A DNA stretch of 64,000 nt from Sulfurisoma sp963709555 (GCA_963709555.1 CAVPWR010000004.1:1-64000), one strand, 5' to 3'. Positions 44,593 through 53,474 are shown, counted from the stretch's first letter. The notes: generated by a model not told the origin, from the letters alone. Made by a program: numbers and translations.

Positions 44593-45467
44593 CACAGACA
44601 ACTGTCGGCGGCTCCGATACGGCGAAGCAGCGTGAATTCCTCTTTACCGACGAGGACTTCGAGCGCGTCCGCAAGCTGATCTACGAGCGGGCGGGCATTT
44701 CGCTCGCGCCGATCAAGCGCGACATGGTCTATTCGCGCCTGGCGCGGCGTTTGCGCGCCCTCAATTTCGAGAGCTTCGTCGACTACCTGAAGTTCCTGCT
44801 GTCGCCCAGCGGCGAGGAGGAATGGGAACTGTTCGTCAATTCGCTGACGACCAACCTGACCTCCTTCTTCCGCGAGGCTCACCACTTCGACATCCTGCAG
44901 CGGCACATGGCGGAACTGAAGCAGCGGCCGATCCGCATCTGGTGTTCGGCGGCCTCGACCGGCGAGGAGCCCTATACCCTGGCCATCACCGCCTGCGAGA
45001 CCTTCGGCAGCATGACGCCGCCGGTGGAAATCGTCGCCAGCGACATCGACACCAGCGTGCTGGCCAAGGCGCAGCGCGGCGTCTATCCCTTCGAGCGCGT
45101 CGAGCGCCTGTCGCCGGAGCGCCTGCGCCGCTTCTTCCTCAAGGGCACCGGCGCCCAGGCCGGCATGGTGCGCATTCGTCCCGAACTGCAGAAGCTGGTC
45201 AGCTTCACCCGCGTCAATCTGCTCGATGCGCGCTATCCGATCAATGGCCCGTTCGACGTGATGTTCTGTCGCAACGTCATGATCTACTTCGACAAGCCGA
45301 CCCAGTACGAAATCCTCAGGAAGTTCGTGCCGCTGCTGAAGCCCGACGGCCTGCTTTTTGCCGGCCATTCCGAGAGCTTTCTCCATGCCGCCGACCTGTT
45401 CCATTCCCTCGGCCGCACGGTGTATGAGCGTGCGGATCGCCCCGTCCGGTCGGCACGAATGACATGA
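44577..45467 (+). CDS. cheR: Chemotaxis protein methyltransferase CheR
   Basis: SAM-dependent enzyme that methylates glutamates on chemoreceptors; 296 aa. The N-terminal helical domain (FERVRKLIYERAGISL, RLARRLRALNFESF) precedes the Rossmann domain (IRIWCSAASTGEEPYTLAI), with VASDIDTSVLAKA and FDVMFCRNVMIYFD as SAM-site segments. The frame opens at ATG 44577 inside the receptor gene. A TTG at 44589, which shares bases with the receptor stop (TTGA) and follows GGAAGAG, is an equally possible start. Its stop overlaps the cheD start (ATGA). Confidence 0.94.
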   Translation: MGRVLTQTTVGGSDTAKQREFLFTDEDFERVRKLIYERAGISLAPIKRDMVYSRLARRLRALNFESFVDYLKFLLSPSGEEEWELFVNSLTTNLTSFFREAHHFDILQRHMAELKQRPIRIWCSAASTGEEPYTLAITACETFGSMTPPVEIVASDIDTSVLAKAQRGVYPFERVERLSPERLRRFFLKGTGAQAGMVRIRPELQKLVSFTRVNLLDARYPINGPFDVMFCRNVMIYFDKPTQYEILRKFVPLLKPDGLLFAGHSESFLHAADLFHSLGRTVYERADRPVRSARMT

Positions 45468-46069
45468 CCGAGCTGGGTTTCGTCGAGCATCTTGCCGGCA
45501 ACCGCTACTACGACCGCCATTTCGAGATCGAGGCGGTCAAGGTGTTGCCGGGCGAATACTTCGTCACCACCACCAACGTGCTGCTGGTGACCGTGCTCGG
45601 CTCCTGCGTTTCGGCCTGCATCCGCGACCGCGACAAGGGCCTCGGCGGCATGAACCACTTCATGCTCGCCGGCGGCGAAACCGACGCGATGTCCGCCTCG
45701 GCGCGCTATGGCACCTACGCCATGGAAATCCTGGTGAACCACCTGCTCAAGCTTGGCGCCCGGCGTGACCGGCTCGAGGCCAAGGTCTTCGGCGGCGGTC
45801 GCGTGATGGAAAAGCTCACCCACTCCAATGTCGGCGAGCGCAATTCGCAGTTCGTGATCGACTATCTCCACACCGAGGGCATTCCGGTCGTCGCCCAGGA
45901 CCTGCTCGACGTCCATCCGCGCAAGGTCTACTTCTTCCCCGATAGCGGCCGCGTGCTGGTGAAGAAGCTGATGCGCATGCACAACGACACGCTGGCGCGG
46001 CGCGAGAAGGAATACGCCGACCGCCTCACCGAGGCCCCGGTCGCCGGCGAAATCGAGTTGTTTGCCTGA
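45464..46069 (+). CDS. cheD: Chemoreceptor glutamine deamidase CheD
   Basis: A 201-aa enzyme that deamidates receptor glutamines. The catalytic Cys and His lie in VTVLGSCVSACIRDRDKGLG and GMNHFMLAGG. Other family segments are VFGGGRVMEKL, NVGERNSQFV and VHPRKVYFFPDSGRV. The C-terminus ends GEIELFA. It starts within the cheR stop codon and ends 11 bp before cheB, so the three modification enzymes are translationally linked. Confidence 0.94.
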   Translation: MTELGFVEHLAGNRYYDRHFEIEAVKVLPGEYFVTTTNVLLVTVLGSCVSACIRDRDKGLGGMNHFMLAGGETDAMSASARYGTYAMEILVNHLLKLGARRDRLEAKVFGGGRVMEKLTHSNVGERNSQFVIDYLHTEGIPVVAQDLLDVHPRKVYFFPDSGRVLVKKLMRMHNDTLARREKEYADRLTEAPVAGEIELFA

Positions 46070-46080
46070 GGTAACTCGAA

Positions 46081-47163
46081 TTGGCCATCAAGGTTCTCAT
46101 CGTCGACGATTCCGCGCTGATGCGGGCGCTGCTGACCGAGGTCATCAACGGTGCGCCCGACCTCGAGGTGGTCGGCGCCGCACCCGATCCGATCGCCGCC
46201 CGCGAGATGATCAAGGCGCTCAATCCCGACGTGCTGACGCTCGACGTCGAGATGCCGCGGATGGACGGCCTCGAATTCCTCACCCGCATCATGCGGCTGC
46301 GGCCGATGCCGGTGGTGATGATTTCCTCGCTGACCGACAAGGGCTCCGAGGTCACGCTGCAGGCGCTGGAAACCGGCGCCGTCGACTTCGTCGCCAAGCC
46401 GCGCGCCGAGAGCGCGAGCCAGTTGCTCGCCTACGCCGACGAGATCCGCGACAAGATCCGCGGCGCCCACGGCGCCCGCCTGCGCGGCACGCCGCGATCG
46501 CCACGCACGCCTGCCGCTGCCACCGTGCCGCCAGCGCCGACTTTTACGTCAGGAGGCGCTATCGCGGGTCGAATCCTGAGCGAGCACATCATCGCCATCG
46601 GCGCTTCCACCGGCGGCACCGAGGCGATCAAGGACGTGCTGTCGGGGCTGCCGGCCGAAATGCCGGGCATCGTCATGGCCCAGCACATGCCCGAGGGCTT
46701 CACCACCTCCTTCGCCCGTCGCCTCGACACGCAGTCGAACCTGACGGTGGTCGAGGCGCAGGGCGGCGAACGCATCCAGCCCGGCCATGCCTATCTCGCG
46801 CCCGGCCATTCCCATCTGCTGATCCGCCGCGTCGCCGGCGGTTTCGTCACCGAGCTGTCGCAGGCCGAGCCGGTCAATCGCCACCGGCCTTCGGTCGATG
46901 TGCTGTTCCGCTCGGTGGCGCAGGAGGCGCGGGGCCGCGCCAGCGGCATCATCCTCACCGGCATGGGCAAGGATGGCGCACTGGGCCTGCTCGAAATGCG
47001 CGAGCAGGGCGCCTGGACCATCGGCCAGGACCAGGAAAGCTGCGTGGTCTACGGCATGCCGCGCGAGGCGGCCAACGTCGGCGCGCTCGAGGAAGTGGCG
47101 GCGCTGAGCGACATTCCGGGCCGCCTGCTCCTGCGCCTGCGGCGCCTGGAGCAACGCGGCTAA
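46081..47163 (+). CDS. cheB: Protein-glutamate methylesterase CheB
   Basis: A 360-aa response-regulator enzyme that removes receptor methyl groups. The receiver (1-120) shows VLIVDDSALMR, Asp in VLTLDVEMPRMDG and Lys in FVAKPR. The methylesterase domain (about 165-355) has the catalytic Ser near 176 (IGASTGGTEAIK), His in AQHMPEGFT and Asp in GMGKDGA. It starts at TTG 46081, six bases after a GAGGTAA site. The Ala/Pro linker between the domains contains a copy of the 24-nt dispersed repeat, read as VPPAPTF. Confidence 0.95.
   Translation: MAIKVLIVDDSALMRALLTEVINGAPDLEVVGAAPDPIAAREMIKALNPDVLTLDVEMPRMDGLEFLTRIMRLRPMPVVMISSLTDKGSEVTLQALETGAVDFVAKPRAESASQLLAYADEIRDKIRGAHGARLRGTPRSPRTPAAATVPPAPTFTSGGAIAGRILSEHIIAIGASTGGTEAIKDVLSGLPAEMPGIVMAQHMPEGFTTSFARRLDTQSNLTVVEAQGGERIQPGHAYLAPGHSHLLIRRVAGGFVTELSQAEPVNRHRPSVDVLFRSVAQEARGRASGIILTGMGKDGALGLLEMREQGAWTIGQDQESCVVYGMPREAANVGALEEVAALSDIPGRLLLRLRRLEQRG
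46522..46545 (+). repeat. 24-nt dispersed repeat, copy D (in the cheB linker)
   Basis: ACCGTG followed by the full core CCGCCAGCGCCGACTTTT, read in frame as VPPAPTF between the receiver and methylesterase domains. Confidence 0.75.
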
Positions 47164-47203
47164 GCTATACTTTTCAGCAGTTCATAATTCGAGGGGCCTA
47201 CAG

Positions 47204-47510
47204 CATGGAAGTCAATGTCGCCACTGCCAACGGATGCGCCGTGCTTCGCCTGCGCGGCCGTTTCGACTTCAACGCCCACCGCGAATTCCGCGAGGCCATC
47301 GACAACGCGATCGGCCAGGCCGATGCCAAGGAGGTCCAGGTCGATCTCGGCGGCGTCGATTACCTCGACAGCTCGGCGCTGGGCATGCTGCTGATGCTGC
47401 GTGACCGCTGCAAGGGCGCCAACAAGGCGGTATCGCTGGCCAATTGCCGCGGTGCCGTCAAGCAGGTGCTCGACATCGCCAACTTCAGCCGGCTGTTCCA
47501 GATCGTCTGA
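47204..47510 (+). CDS. STAS-domain anti-sigma factor antagonist (second copy)
   Basis: A 102-aa single STAS domain with the phospho-site VDYLDSSALGMLLMLRDRC. It is close in sequence to the protein at 31351-31659 (shared DSSALGMLL and the C-terminal NFSRLFQIV / NFAKLITL region), so the two are paralogues. It precedes, across a repeat element, a regulator with both a PP2C phosphatase and an anti-sigma-type kinase domain, which is its expected partner. It starts 40 bp after cheB. Confidence 0.92.
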
Positions 47511-47550
47511 CCGGGCGTCGCCGCTCCTTCCGCGCCGGGCGCGGAATCAC

Positions 47551-47673
47551 ATGAACAGCCCCCCACGCTCACTCTGTTTATGTTTCCGGCGACGCCGGGG
47601 ACGGTATCCCTTGCGGACGCTGCCCCCCACAGGGGGGCGCATGTCGCCTTGGGGCGGCCCGGCGGCGCCATGA
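47551..47673 (+). repeat. Intergenic hairpin/leader-ORF repeat, long form, copy R4
   Basis: A 123-bp copy with CCCCCCACGCTCACT, an extra hairpin (CCGGC-GAC-GCCGG, 47587-47599), the stem-loop GCCCCCCACAGGGGGGC and the 3' block CCTTGGGGCGGCCCGGCGGC. The ATG at 47551 opens a 40-codon frame (MNSPPRSLCLCFRRRR...). Its TGA (47671-47673) overlaps the ATG of the next gene, which has only a weak ribosome site of its own. Confidence 0.68.
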
Positions 47674-49367
47674 AGATTCTCCTCATCGAAGACAACGCCG
47701 ATGACCAGTTCCACGCCAAGCGGGAACTGAGCGGCCTCGGCCATACGGTGATCGCCGCCAGCAGTGGCAGCGAGGGTCTCGAGCTCTATCGCAGCGAGCA
47801 TCCCGATGTCGTCATCACCGACATCTACATGACCGGGATGGACGGCTTCGCCCTGACGCGGGCGGTGCAGGCGCTGGCGGCACCACGCTGGCAGCCGGTG
47901 CTGTTCCTCTCCGGCCATCGCGACGACGAACTGCAGGTGCGCGCGCTGCAGGTGGGGGCCGATGCCTACGTGGTCAAACCGGTGTCGGCGGAGGTGCTCG
48001 GGGCCAAGCTCGACGTGTTGCAGCGCCTGTTGCGCATGCAGCATCAGGCCGAGAGTCGCGCCATCGAACTCGAGCGCTACTACCGTGCCGAGGAAGAGGA
48101 GAAGCGCATCGCGCGCCACCTGATGCAGCGGTTCGTGCGCGGCGCCGAACTCAATGACCCGGCCATGCGCCACTGGATCAGCGCGGCCGCCGCCTTCAGC
48201 GGCGACATCGTCGCGGCGCAGCGCACGCCCGATGGCGCTCTGCATGTCCTGCTGGCCGATGGTACCGGCCACGGCCTGGCCGCCTCGATCAACGTGCTGC
48301 CGGTGCTGGCGCCTTTCTATCGCATGAGCGAGAAGGGCTACGGCATCGAGGCGATCGCCCGCGAACTCAACGCCAAGGTCAAGGACTTCCTCCCCGGCGA
48401 CCGTTTCGTCGCGGCGACGCTGGCGGCCATCGATTTGCGCGAGCGGGTGATTGGCGTCTGGAACGGCGGCAACCCCGAGCCGGTGCTGATCGGGCCCCAC
48501 GGCAGTCGGGCCTTCGCCATGCGGCACGTGCCGCTGGGGGTGCTGCCCGACGAGGAGTTCGACGATACCCTGGACATGCATGGCTTCGCCGATGGCAGCC
48601 AGTTCTTCGTCTACTCCGATGGCCTGGTCGAGGCCGAGAATGCCTTGGGCGAGGCATTTGGCGCCGAGCGCCTGGCCTTTGCGCTGGTTGCAGCCGACAG
48701 CGCTGGCCGTTTCGAGATGCTCAAGGCCGCGGTGAACCATCACCTCGGCGCCGCAACGCCGCACGACGACATTTCGGTACTGATGGTGGAATGTCAGTCG
48801 CCGGGCGAGGCGACCTTCACGCCGGTGGGCCATGTCGTGCCGGGCGCTGCGGTACAACGCGGCAGCTGGCGCAGCACCCTGCGCCTGACGGCGGCAGAGA
48901 TTCGCCACGTCGATGCCGTACCGCTCCTGCTCAGCCTCGCCGGGCAGTTCGAGTCCGTCCGCCACGGCACCGACCGGCTGTTCGTCATTCTGTCCGAGCT
49001 TTACAACAATGCGCTCGACCACGGCCTGCTGCGGCTCGACTCCAGCCTCAAGCTGCATCCCGACGGCATGGAGGCCTACCTGGGCGCTCGCCAGGCCCGT
49101 CTCGCGGCCCTGACCAGCGGCGAGATCGAACTGGAACTCGAACAGTTGGCCGGGCCCGGGCCGGGCTGGCTGCGCGTGAGCTGCCGCGACAGCGGCCCCG
49201 GCTTCGAGCATGCCGGGCTGGACGCCAGCGCAGCCGGCGAGAGCGAACTGCCCTTCGGCCGCGGTCTGATGCTCATGCGCGCCATGTGTGCCGAGCTCCG
49301 TTTCAATGACGACGGCAATCACGTCACGGCCACCCTCCAGCTCGACCAGCACGGCAATACCTCGTAG
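47670..49367 (+). CDS. Response regulator with PP2C phosphatase and anti-sigma kinase domains
   Basis: A 565-aa protein with three parts. The receiver covers residues 1-120 (ILLIEDNADD, Asp in VVITDIYMTGMDG, Lys in YVVKPVS). The SpoIIE/PP2C phosphatase covers about 165-385 (FSGDIVAAQ, LLADGTGHGLAA, VYSDGLVEAEN, PHDDISVLM). The C-terminal HATPase_c of the RsbW/SpoIIAB kind covers about 410-560 (VILSELYNNALDHGLL, CRDSGPGFEH, PFGRGLMLMR). Phosphatase and kinase of a partner-switching module are thus on one chain, next to a STAS protein. The start at 47670 was chosen because upstream codons in this frame lie in the repeat element. Confidence 0.92.
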   Translation: MKILLIEDNADDQFHAKRELSGLGHTVIAASSGSEGLELYRSEHPDVVITDIYMTGMDGFALTRAVQALAAPRWQPVLFLSGHRDDELQVRALQVGADAYVVKPVSAEVLGAKLDVLQRLLRMQHQAESRAIELERYYRAEEEEKRIARHLMQRFVRGAELNDPAMRHWISAAAAFSGDIVAAQRTPDGALHVLLADGTGHGLAASINVLPVLAPFYRMSEKGYGIEAIARELNAKVKDFLPGDRFVAATLAAIDLRERVIGVWNGGNPEPVLIGPHGSRAFAMRHVPLGVLPDEEFDDTLDMHGFADGSQFFVYSDGLVEAENALGEAFGAERLAFALVAADSAGRFEMLKAAVNHHLGAATPHDDISVLMVECQSPGEATFTPVGHVVPGAAVQRGSWRSTLRLTAAEIRHVDAVPLLLSLAGQFESVRHGTDRLFVILSELYNNALDHGLLRLDSSLKLHPDGMEAYLGARQARLAALTSGEIELELEQLAGPGPGWLRVSCRDSGPGFEHAGLDASAAGESELPFGRGLMLMRAMCAELRFNDDGNHVTATLQLDQHGNTS

Positions 49368-49426
49368 TTCCCGGGGTTTCTATGCCTTTAGGAGTATTGA
49401 CGCTTGTCTTTGGGCGCCAATTTCCC

Positions 49427-49454
49427 TAAAGTGGAGTCGCTGGGCCGCCAATAA
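49427..49454 (+). promoter_or_regulatory. Candidate sigma-28 (FliA) promoter
   Basis: TAAAGTGG (49427-49434) and GCCAATAA (49447-49454), close to the flagellar consensus TAAAG...GCCGATAA, with the gap one base longer than usual. It faces the small ORF at 49509 and the receptor gene at 49770. fliA itself is at 62221. Confidence 0.45.
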
Positions 49455-49508
49455 AAACCTGATATCAGGCGGCCGCTTGGATGTTGTCGCGGGGGAGAGG
49501 GGTCCGGA

Positions 49509-49625
49509 GTGCGGGTAACCGAGTCGATGCGGCGGGGGCGGCTGATCCATGCCGTTTCCGGGATGGGACTGATCGTGGCTGGCTTGACAGGGGTTTGCCT
49601 GTGGCAAGCCCTGCAGCAGCCATGA
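49509..49625 (+). CDS. Possible small membrane protein
   Basis: A 38-codon frame starting GTG 49509, with a GGGGAGAGG purine-rich site upstream. The product has a short basic start (VRVTESMRRGR) and then one hydrophobic helix (LIVAGLTGVCLWQAL). It is in the 400-bp gap between the PP2C regulator and a chemoreceptor, 55 bp after a candidate sigma-28 promoter. It is too short to assign, and may be chance in GC-rich DNA. Confidence 0.3.
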   Translation: MRVTESMRRGRLIHAVSGMGLIVAGLTGVCLWQALQQP

Positions 49626-49769
49626 ATTGCCCTTTCTGTTGCAGACCTGCCGCCGCGATACTGGCGATATCATGTATCACGTTGCCGCACCTCTTAACGT
49701 CAAGGGCCGCCACAGGCGCGGTTTCCCCATCGGCCACAAGACTGAATAACCAACAGAAGGCGACTCGTC

Positions 49770-50990
49770 ATGACCTTGCGTAATAGATTGATTCTGGTGC
49801 TGGCAATACTCGTGATCTCAACGGTGATCGCCAATGGCTTCAGCCTCCTGCAATTCAACATGCTGGCCGATGCGGCCGGCAAGGCCGACCCGAAACTGGC
49901 GGCATTGGCGGACGGCGCCAGGGTCTGGCTCATCATAGTGATGGCGGTGTCCGCTTTCGTCGGACTGGCCGCCTTTGTCGGGCTGGTGCGCATCCTGCTC
50001 GCGGTGCTCGGCGGCGAGCCGCAATATGCTGTGGATGTCGCTCGCCGTATTTCCGATGGCGACCTCTCGGTCCAAATCGCCATGCGTCCCGGCGACAGCA
50101 CCAGCCTGTTGGCGGCCATCGCCACCATGCAGGCCAGCCTGCGCGACATGGTTGGCCAGCTGCGCGAGGCTTCGGCCCGGCTGGGCGAGGCTGCGGGCAA
50201 CGTTGTAGGAATGACAGCGAGGATCCGTGCGGGAACGGAAGATCAAAGTGCTGCGGCGACGAGCACGGCCGCCGCCGTCGAGGAGGTCACGGTCAGCATC
50301 AACAGCGTGGCCGACAGCGCCGCCGAGGTCGATCGCAACTCCGGCTCCAGCCTCGAACGCATCGAGGCCGGCAACGAGGCGCTGTCGAAAATGATCGGCG
50401 AAATCGTCCAGGTCGAGGACTCGGTCAACGACATCGCCAGCACGGCCAAGAATTTCATCGAGAGCGTGCAGACCATCACCAACATGACGCGCGAGGTGCG
50501 CGACATCGCCGACCAGACCAACCTGCTGGCGCTCAATGCCGCCATCGAGGCGGCGCGTGCCGGCGAGCAGGGCCGCGGCTTCGCCGTCGTCGCCGACGAG
50601 GTGCGCAAGCTGGCCGAGAAATCGGCCTCCACCGCCGGCGAGATCGACAAGGTGACGCGCATGATCGGGCAGAAGTCGGATACCGTCGAAGCCGCGCTGC
50701 AGCGCGGCCTGACATCGCTGGCGACCAGCCAGGAGCACCTCGAGGAGGTGGCCATGGTGCTGGGCGAGGCCAATGCCGCCGTGACGCAGACCACCAGCGG
50801 CATGAGCCAGATTACCGCCTCGGTGCGCGAGCAGACCGTCGCCTCGAACGAGATTGCCCGCAACGTCGAAAACATCTCCCAGATGGCCGAGGCGACTGCG
50901 GCGGCCGTGGTGCAGGCGGCGGATGCCGCCAGCGAACTGCAGGCGCTGGCGAATGCGCTCGACGGGGTGGCCGGGCGCTTCCGCATCTGA
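49770..50990 (+). CDS. Methyl-accepting chemotaxis protein
   Basis: A 406-aa receptor. It has an N-terminal membrane helix (RLILVLAILVISTVIANGF), a very short periplasmic stretch (about residues 26-50), a second helix (VWLIIVMAVSAFVGLAAFVGLVRI), a HAMP-like region and a signalling domain with the hairpin tip EVRDIADQTNLLALNAAIEAARAGEQ. With almost no outer domain it probably senses an energy-related or internal signal. No CheR-tether peptide is present at its end (VAGRFRI). The gap before it holds a candidate sigma-28 promoter. Confidence 0.9.
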   Translation: MTLRNRLILVLAILVISTVIANGFSLLQFNMLADAAGKADPKLAALADGARVWLIIVMAVSAFVGLAAFVGLVRILLAVLGGEPQYAVDVARRISDGDLSVQIAMRPGDSTSLLAAIATMQASLRDMVGQLREASARLGEAAGNVVGMTARIRAGTEDQSAAATSTAAAVEEVTVSINSVADSAAEVDRNSGSSLERIEAGNEALSKMIGEIVQVEDSVNDIASTAKNFIESVQTITNMTREVRDIADQTNLLALNAAIEAARAGEQGRGFAVVADEVRKLAEKSASTAGEIDKVTRMIGQKSDTVEAALQRGLTSLATSQEHLEEVAMVLGEANAAVTQTTSGMSQITASVREQTVASNEIARNVENISQMAEATAAAVVQAADAASELQALANALDGVAGRFRI

Positions 50991-51090
50991 GGCCCGGGGT
51001 GGTGCTGCAAATCGTGAAGAATGACGTAACATATCGATTGATGCGGGGTTGCCGGCAATTGCTTCGGCCCAAGGGAAGGATCGTATAGGC

Positions 51091-52060
51091 ATGTCCGAAC
51101 TGCTCAAGAATATCGACGCGCGCACCCGTCTGGCCGGCACCAACAAGCTGGAGATCCTGTTGTTTGCGCTGGGCGTCGACGATCGCACCGGTCGGCGCGA
51201 AACCTTCGGCATCAACGTCTTCAAGGTGCGCGAAGTGATGCGCACGCCGCCGGTCACCGCCGCGCCGGAAATGCCCGCCGCGGTCAAGGGCATGGTCAGC
51301 CTGCGCGGCGTGCTGGTGCCGGTGGTTGACCTCGCCGAATATCTGGGCATGAGCCCGGACACGCCGCGCGACATCATGATCGTGACCGAATACAACGGCC
51401 ACACCCAGGGCTTCCTGGTCGAGGGTGTCGATACCATCCTGCGCCTCGACTGGTCGCAGATGCGGGTGCCGCCGCGAGATGCTCAATGCCAACCTCGGCG
51501 GCCTGGTGACTGCGGTCACCGAGTTGCCGGATGGCCGCCTGGTGATGATGCTGGACGTCGAGAAGGTGCTGGCGGAGACGGCCAAGTACGACGACGAATT
51601 CGCCTTCCAGGGCATCCGGCCGCTCCACCGCCAGGATCTCACCGTGGTGTTCGCCGACGATTCCTCGGTGGCGCGCGGCCAGATCGAGCGCACCCTGAAG
51701 GCAATGGACGTGAAGTACATCAGCGCCGTGAATGGACGCGCGGCCTGGGACGAACTGCAGAAGATCGCCTCCTATGCCCAGTCGTCGGGGCGCCAGGTCA
51801 AGGATATCGTGCAGCTGATCCTCACCGACGTCGAGATGCCGGAGATGGATGGCTACATCCTGACCAAGACCATCAAGTCCGATGCGCGTTTTGCCGGTAT
51901 TCCGGTGATCATGCATTCATCGCTGTCCTCGGGGTCGAACATGCAGCTGGGCAAGTCGGTGGGCGTCGATGAGTATGTGCCGAAGTTCGAGGCGCAGCGC
52001 CTGGCCGACACGCTGACGCGCCTGCTGCTGAAGAACCAGCCCGCCCCCGCCGGCGCCTGA
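51091..52060 (+). CDS. cheV: Chemotaxis protein CheV (first copy), apparent frameshift
   Basis: CheW-like coupling domain fused to a receiver. The first part, from ATG 51091, reads MSELLKNIDARTRLAGTNKL ... NVFKVREVMRTPP, VKGMVSLRGVLVPVVDLAEY and FLVEGVDTILRLDW. At about 51470-51478 the frame breaks. Removing one base there joins it to EMLNANLGGLVTAVTELPDG and the receiver (VVFADDSSVARGQI, Asp in LILTDVEMPEMDGY). The join matches the intact paralogue just downstream. With one indel in an otherwise perfect gene, a sequence error is the simplest explanation; a real pseudogene is possible. Confidence 0.85.
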
Positions 52061-52076
52061 TGCGAGGAAAACAACA

Positions 52077-53042
52077 ATGACCGGGACATCGCTGATGACC
52101 GCCACCCAGGCCTCCCTGCTCGACACCGTCGATGCCCGCACCAAGCTGGCGGGCTCCAATCGCATGGAGATCCTGCTGTTCTCATTGGGTACCCACGAGC
52201 TGTTCGGCATCAACGTCTTCAAGGTGCGCGAAGTCAGCAAGACGCCGGTGATCACCAAGACCCCCAACATGCCCGTCGGCGTCGAGGGCCTGATCAGCCT
52301 GCGCGGCAACGTGATTCCGGTGCTGTCGCTGGCCAGCGCCATGCACCTCGCCGACATCCCCGCCGGCCTCGGCGGCTCGATGATGGTGACCGAATACAGC
52401 AAGCGCACGCTGGGTTTCCTGGTTCATGGCGTCGACCGCATCATCCGCGTCGACTGGGACAAGGTGCGCGCGCCGGAGCAGGTCACCAGCGGCACCCATG
52501 CCTACATCACCGCCATCACCGAACTGCCGGACGGCAAGCTGGTGTCCATCGTCGATGTCGAGCAGATCCTGGCCGATACCTTCGGCGAGGCCATCGTCGG
52601 CCAGATCGATCGCATCCATGAAGCCAGCGATATCAACATGTTCTTCGTCGATGATTCCTCGGTGGCGCGCAAGAAGATCGCCGAGGTGCTCGACAAGCTC
52701 GGCGTCACCCACAAGCACGCCAGCAACGGCCAGGAGGCATGGACGCGCCTGTCGGGCATGGCGGCCCACGCGCAACAGGCCGGTCGCCTGGTACGCGACG
52801 AGCTCAGCCTGATTCTGGTCGACGCCGAAATGCCGGAAATGGATGGTTACGTCCTGACCAAGAACATCAAGTCGGATGCCCGTTTCGAAGGCATCCCCGT
52901 CGTCATGCATTCCTCGCTGTCGTCGGAAGCCAACCGCGCCATGGGCAAGTCGGTCGGCGTCGACGCCTATGTCGCCAAGTTCGATGCCGAGGCGCTGGCC
53001 GACACGCTGCGCCCGCTCCTGCTCAAATCCCAAAGAGATTGA
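52077..53042 (+). CDS. cheV: Chemotaxis protein CheV (second copy)
   Basis: Intact 321-aa CheV with an N-terminal CheW domain (about 15-170; RMEILLFSLGTHELFGINVF, VEGLISLRGNVIPVLSL). The C-terminal receiver (about 185-320) has MFFVDDSSVARKK, phospho-acceptor Asp in LILVDAEMPEMDGY and a conserved Ser/Lys end (AYVAKFDAEAL). CheV proteins couple receptors to CheA and act as phosphorylation-tuned brakes. It is adjacent to its frameshifted paralogue, apparently a tandem duplication. An ATG at 52095 is an alternative start. Confidence 0.93.
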   Translation: MTGTSLMTATQASLLDTVDARTKLAGSNRMEILLFSLGTHELFGINVFKVREVSKTPVITKTPNMPVGVEGLISLRGNVIPVLSLASAMHLADIPAGLGGSMMVTEYSKRTLGFLVHGVDRIIRVDWDKVRAPEQVTSGTHAYITAITELPDGKLVSIVDVEQILADTFGEAIVGQIDRIHEASDINMFFVDDSSVARKKIAEVLDKLGVTHKHASNGQEAWTRLSGMAAHAQQAGRLVRDELSLILVDAEMPEMDGYVLTKNIKSDARFEGIPVVMHSSLSSEANRAMGKSVGVDAYVAKFDAEALADTLRPLLLKSQRD

Positions 53043-53062
53043 CCCCGGAAAGGTAGATATCA

Positions 53063-53458
53063 ATGGCCGTGGATCCGACCAAGCTCAAGTTTCTCGTTGT
53101 CGATGACTTCTCGACGATGCGCCGCATCGTTCGCAACCTGCTGAAGGAACTCGGCCTCACCAACGTCGACGAGGCCGAGGATGGCGTTGCCGCGCTGCAG
53201 AAGTTGCAAGGCGGTGGCTTCGACTTCGTGGTGTCCGACTGGAACATGCCCAACATGGATGGTCTGACGCTGCTGCAGACCATCCGTGCCGATGCCAATC
53301 TCAAGGGGCTGCCGGTGCTGATGATCACGGCCGAGGCGAAGAAGGAGAACATCATCGCCGCCGCCCAGGCCGGCGCCTCCGGCTACATCGTCAAGCCCTT
53401 CACTGCGGCGACGCTGAACGAGAAGCTGGTCAAGATCTTCGAGAAAATGGGCGCCTGA
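53063..53458 (+). CDS. cheY: Chemotaxis response regulator CheY (second copy)
   Basis: A 131-aa receiver strongly resembling enteric CheY: KFLVVDDFSTMRRIVRNLLKELG, phospho-acceptor Asp in FVVSDWNMPNMDGL, Thr in MITAEAKKENI and Lys in YIVKPFT. The WNMPNMDG and AEAKKENI stretches are those of the motor-binding CheY. It lies 16 bp upstream of cheZ, so this is the likelier motor regulator of the two CheY proteins. Confidence 0.95.
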   Translation: MAVDPTKLKFLVVDDFSTMRRIVRNLLKELGLTNVDEAEDGVAALQKLQGGGFDFVVSDWNMPNMDGLTLLQTIRADANLKGLPVLMITAEAKKENIIAAAQAGASGYIVKPFTAATLNEKLVKIFEKMGA

Positions 53459-53474
53459 GGGCGAGGCAGACACC

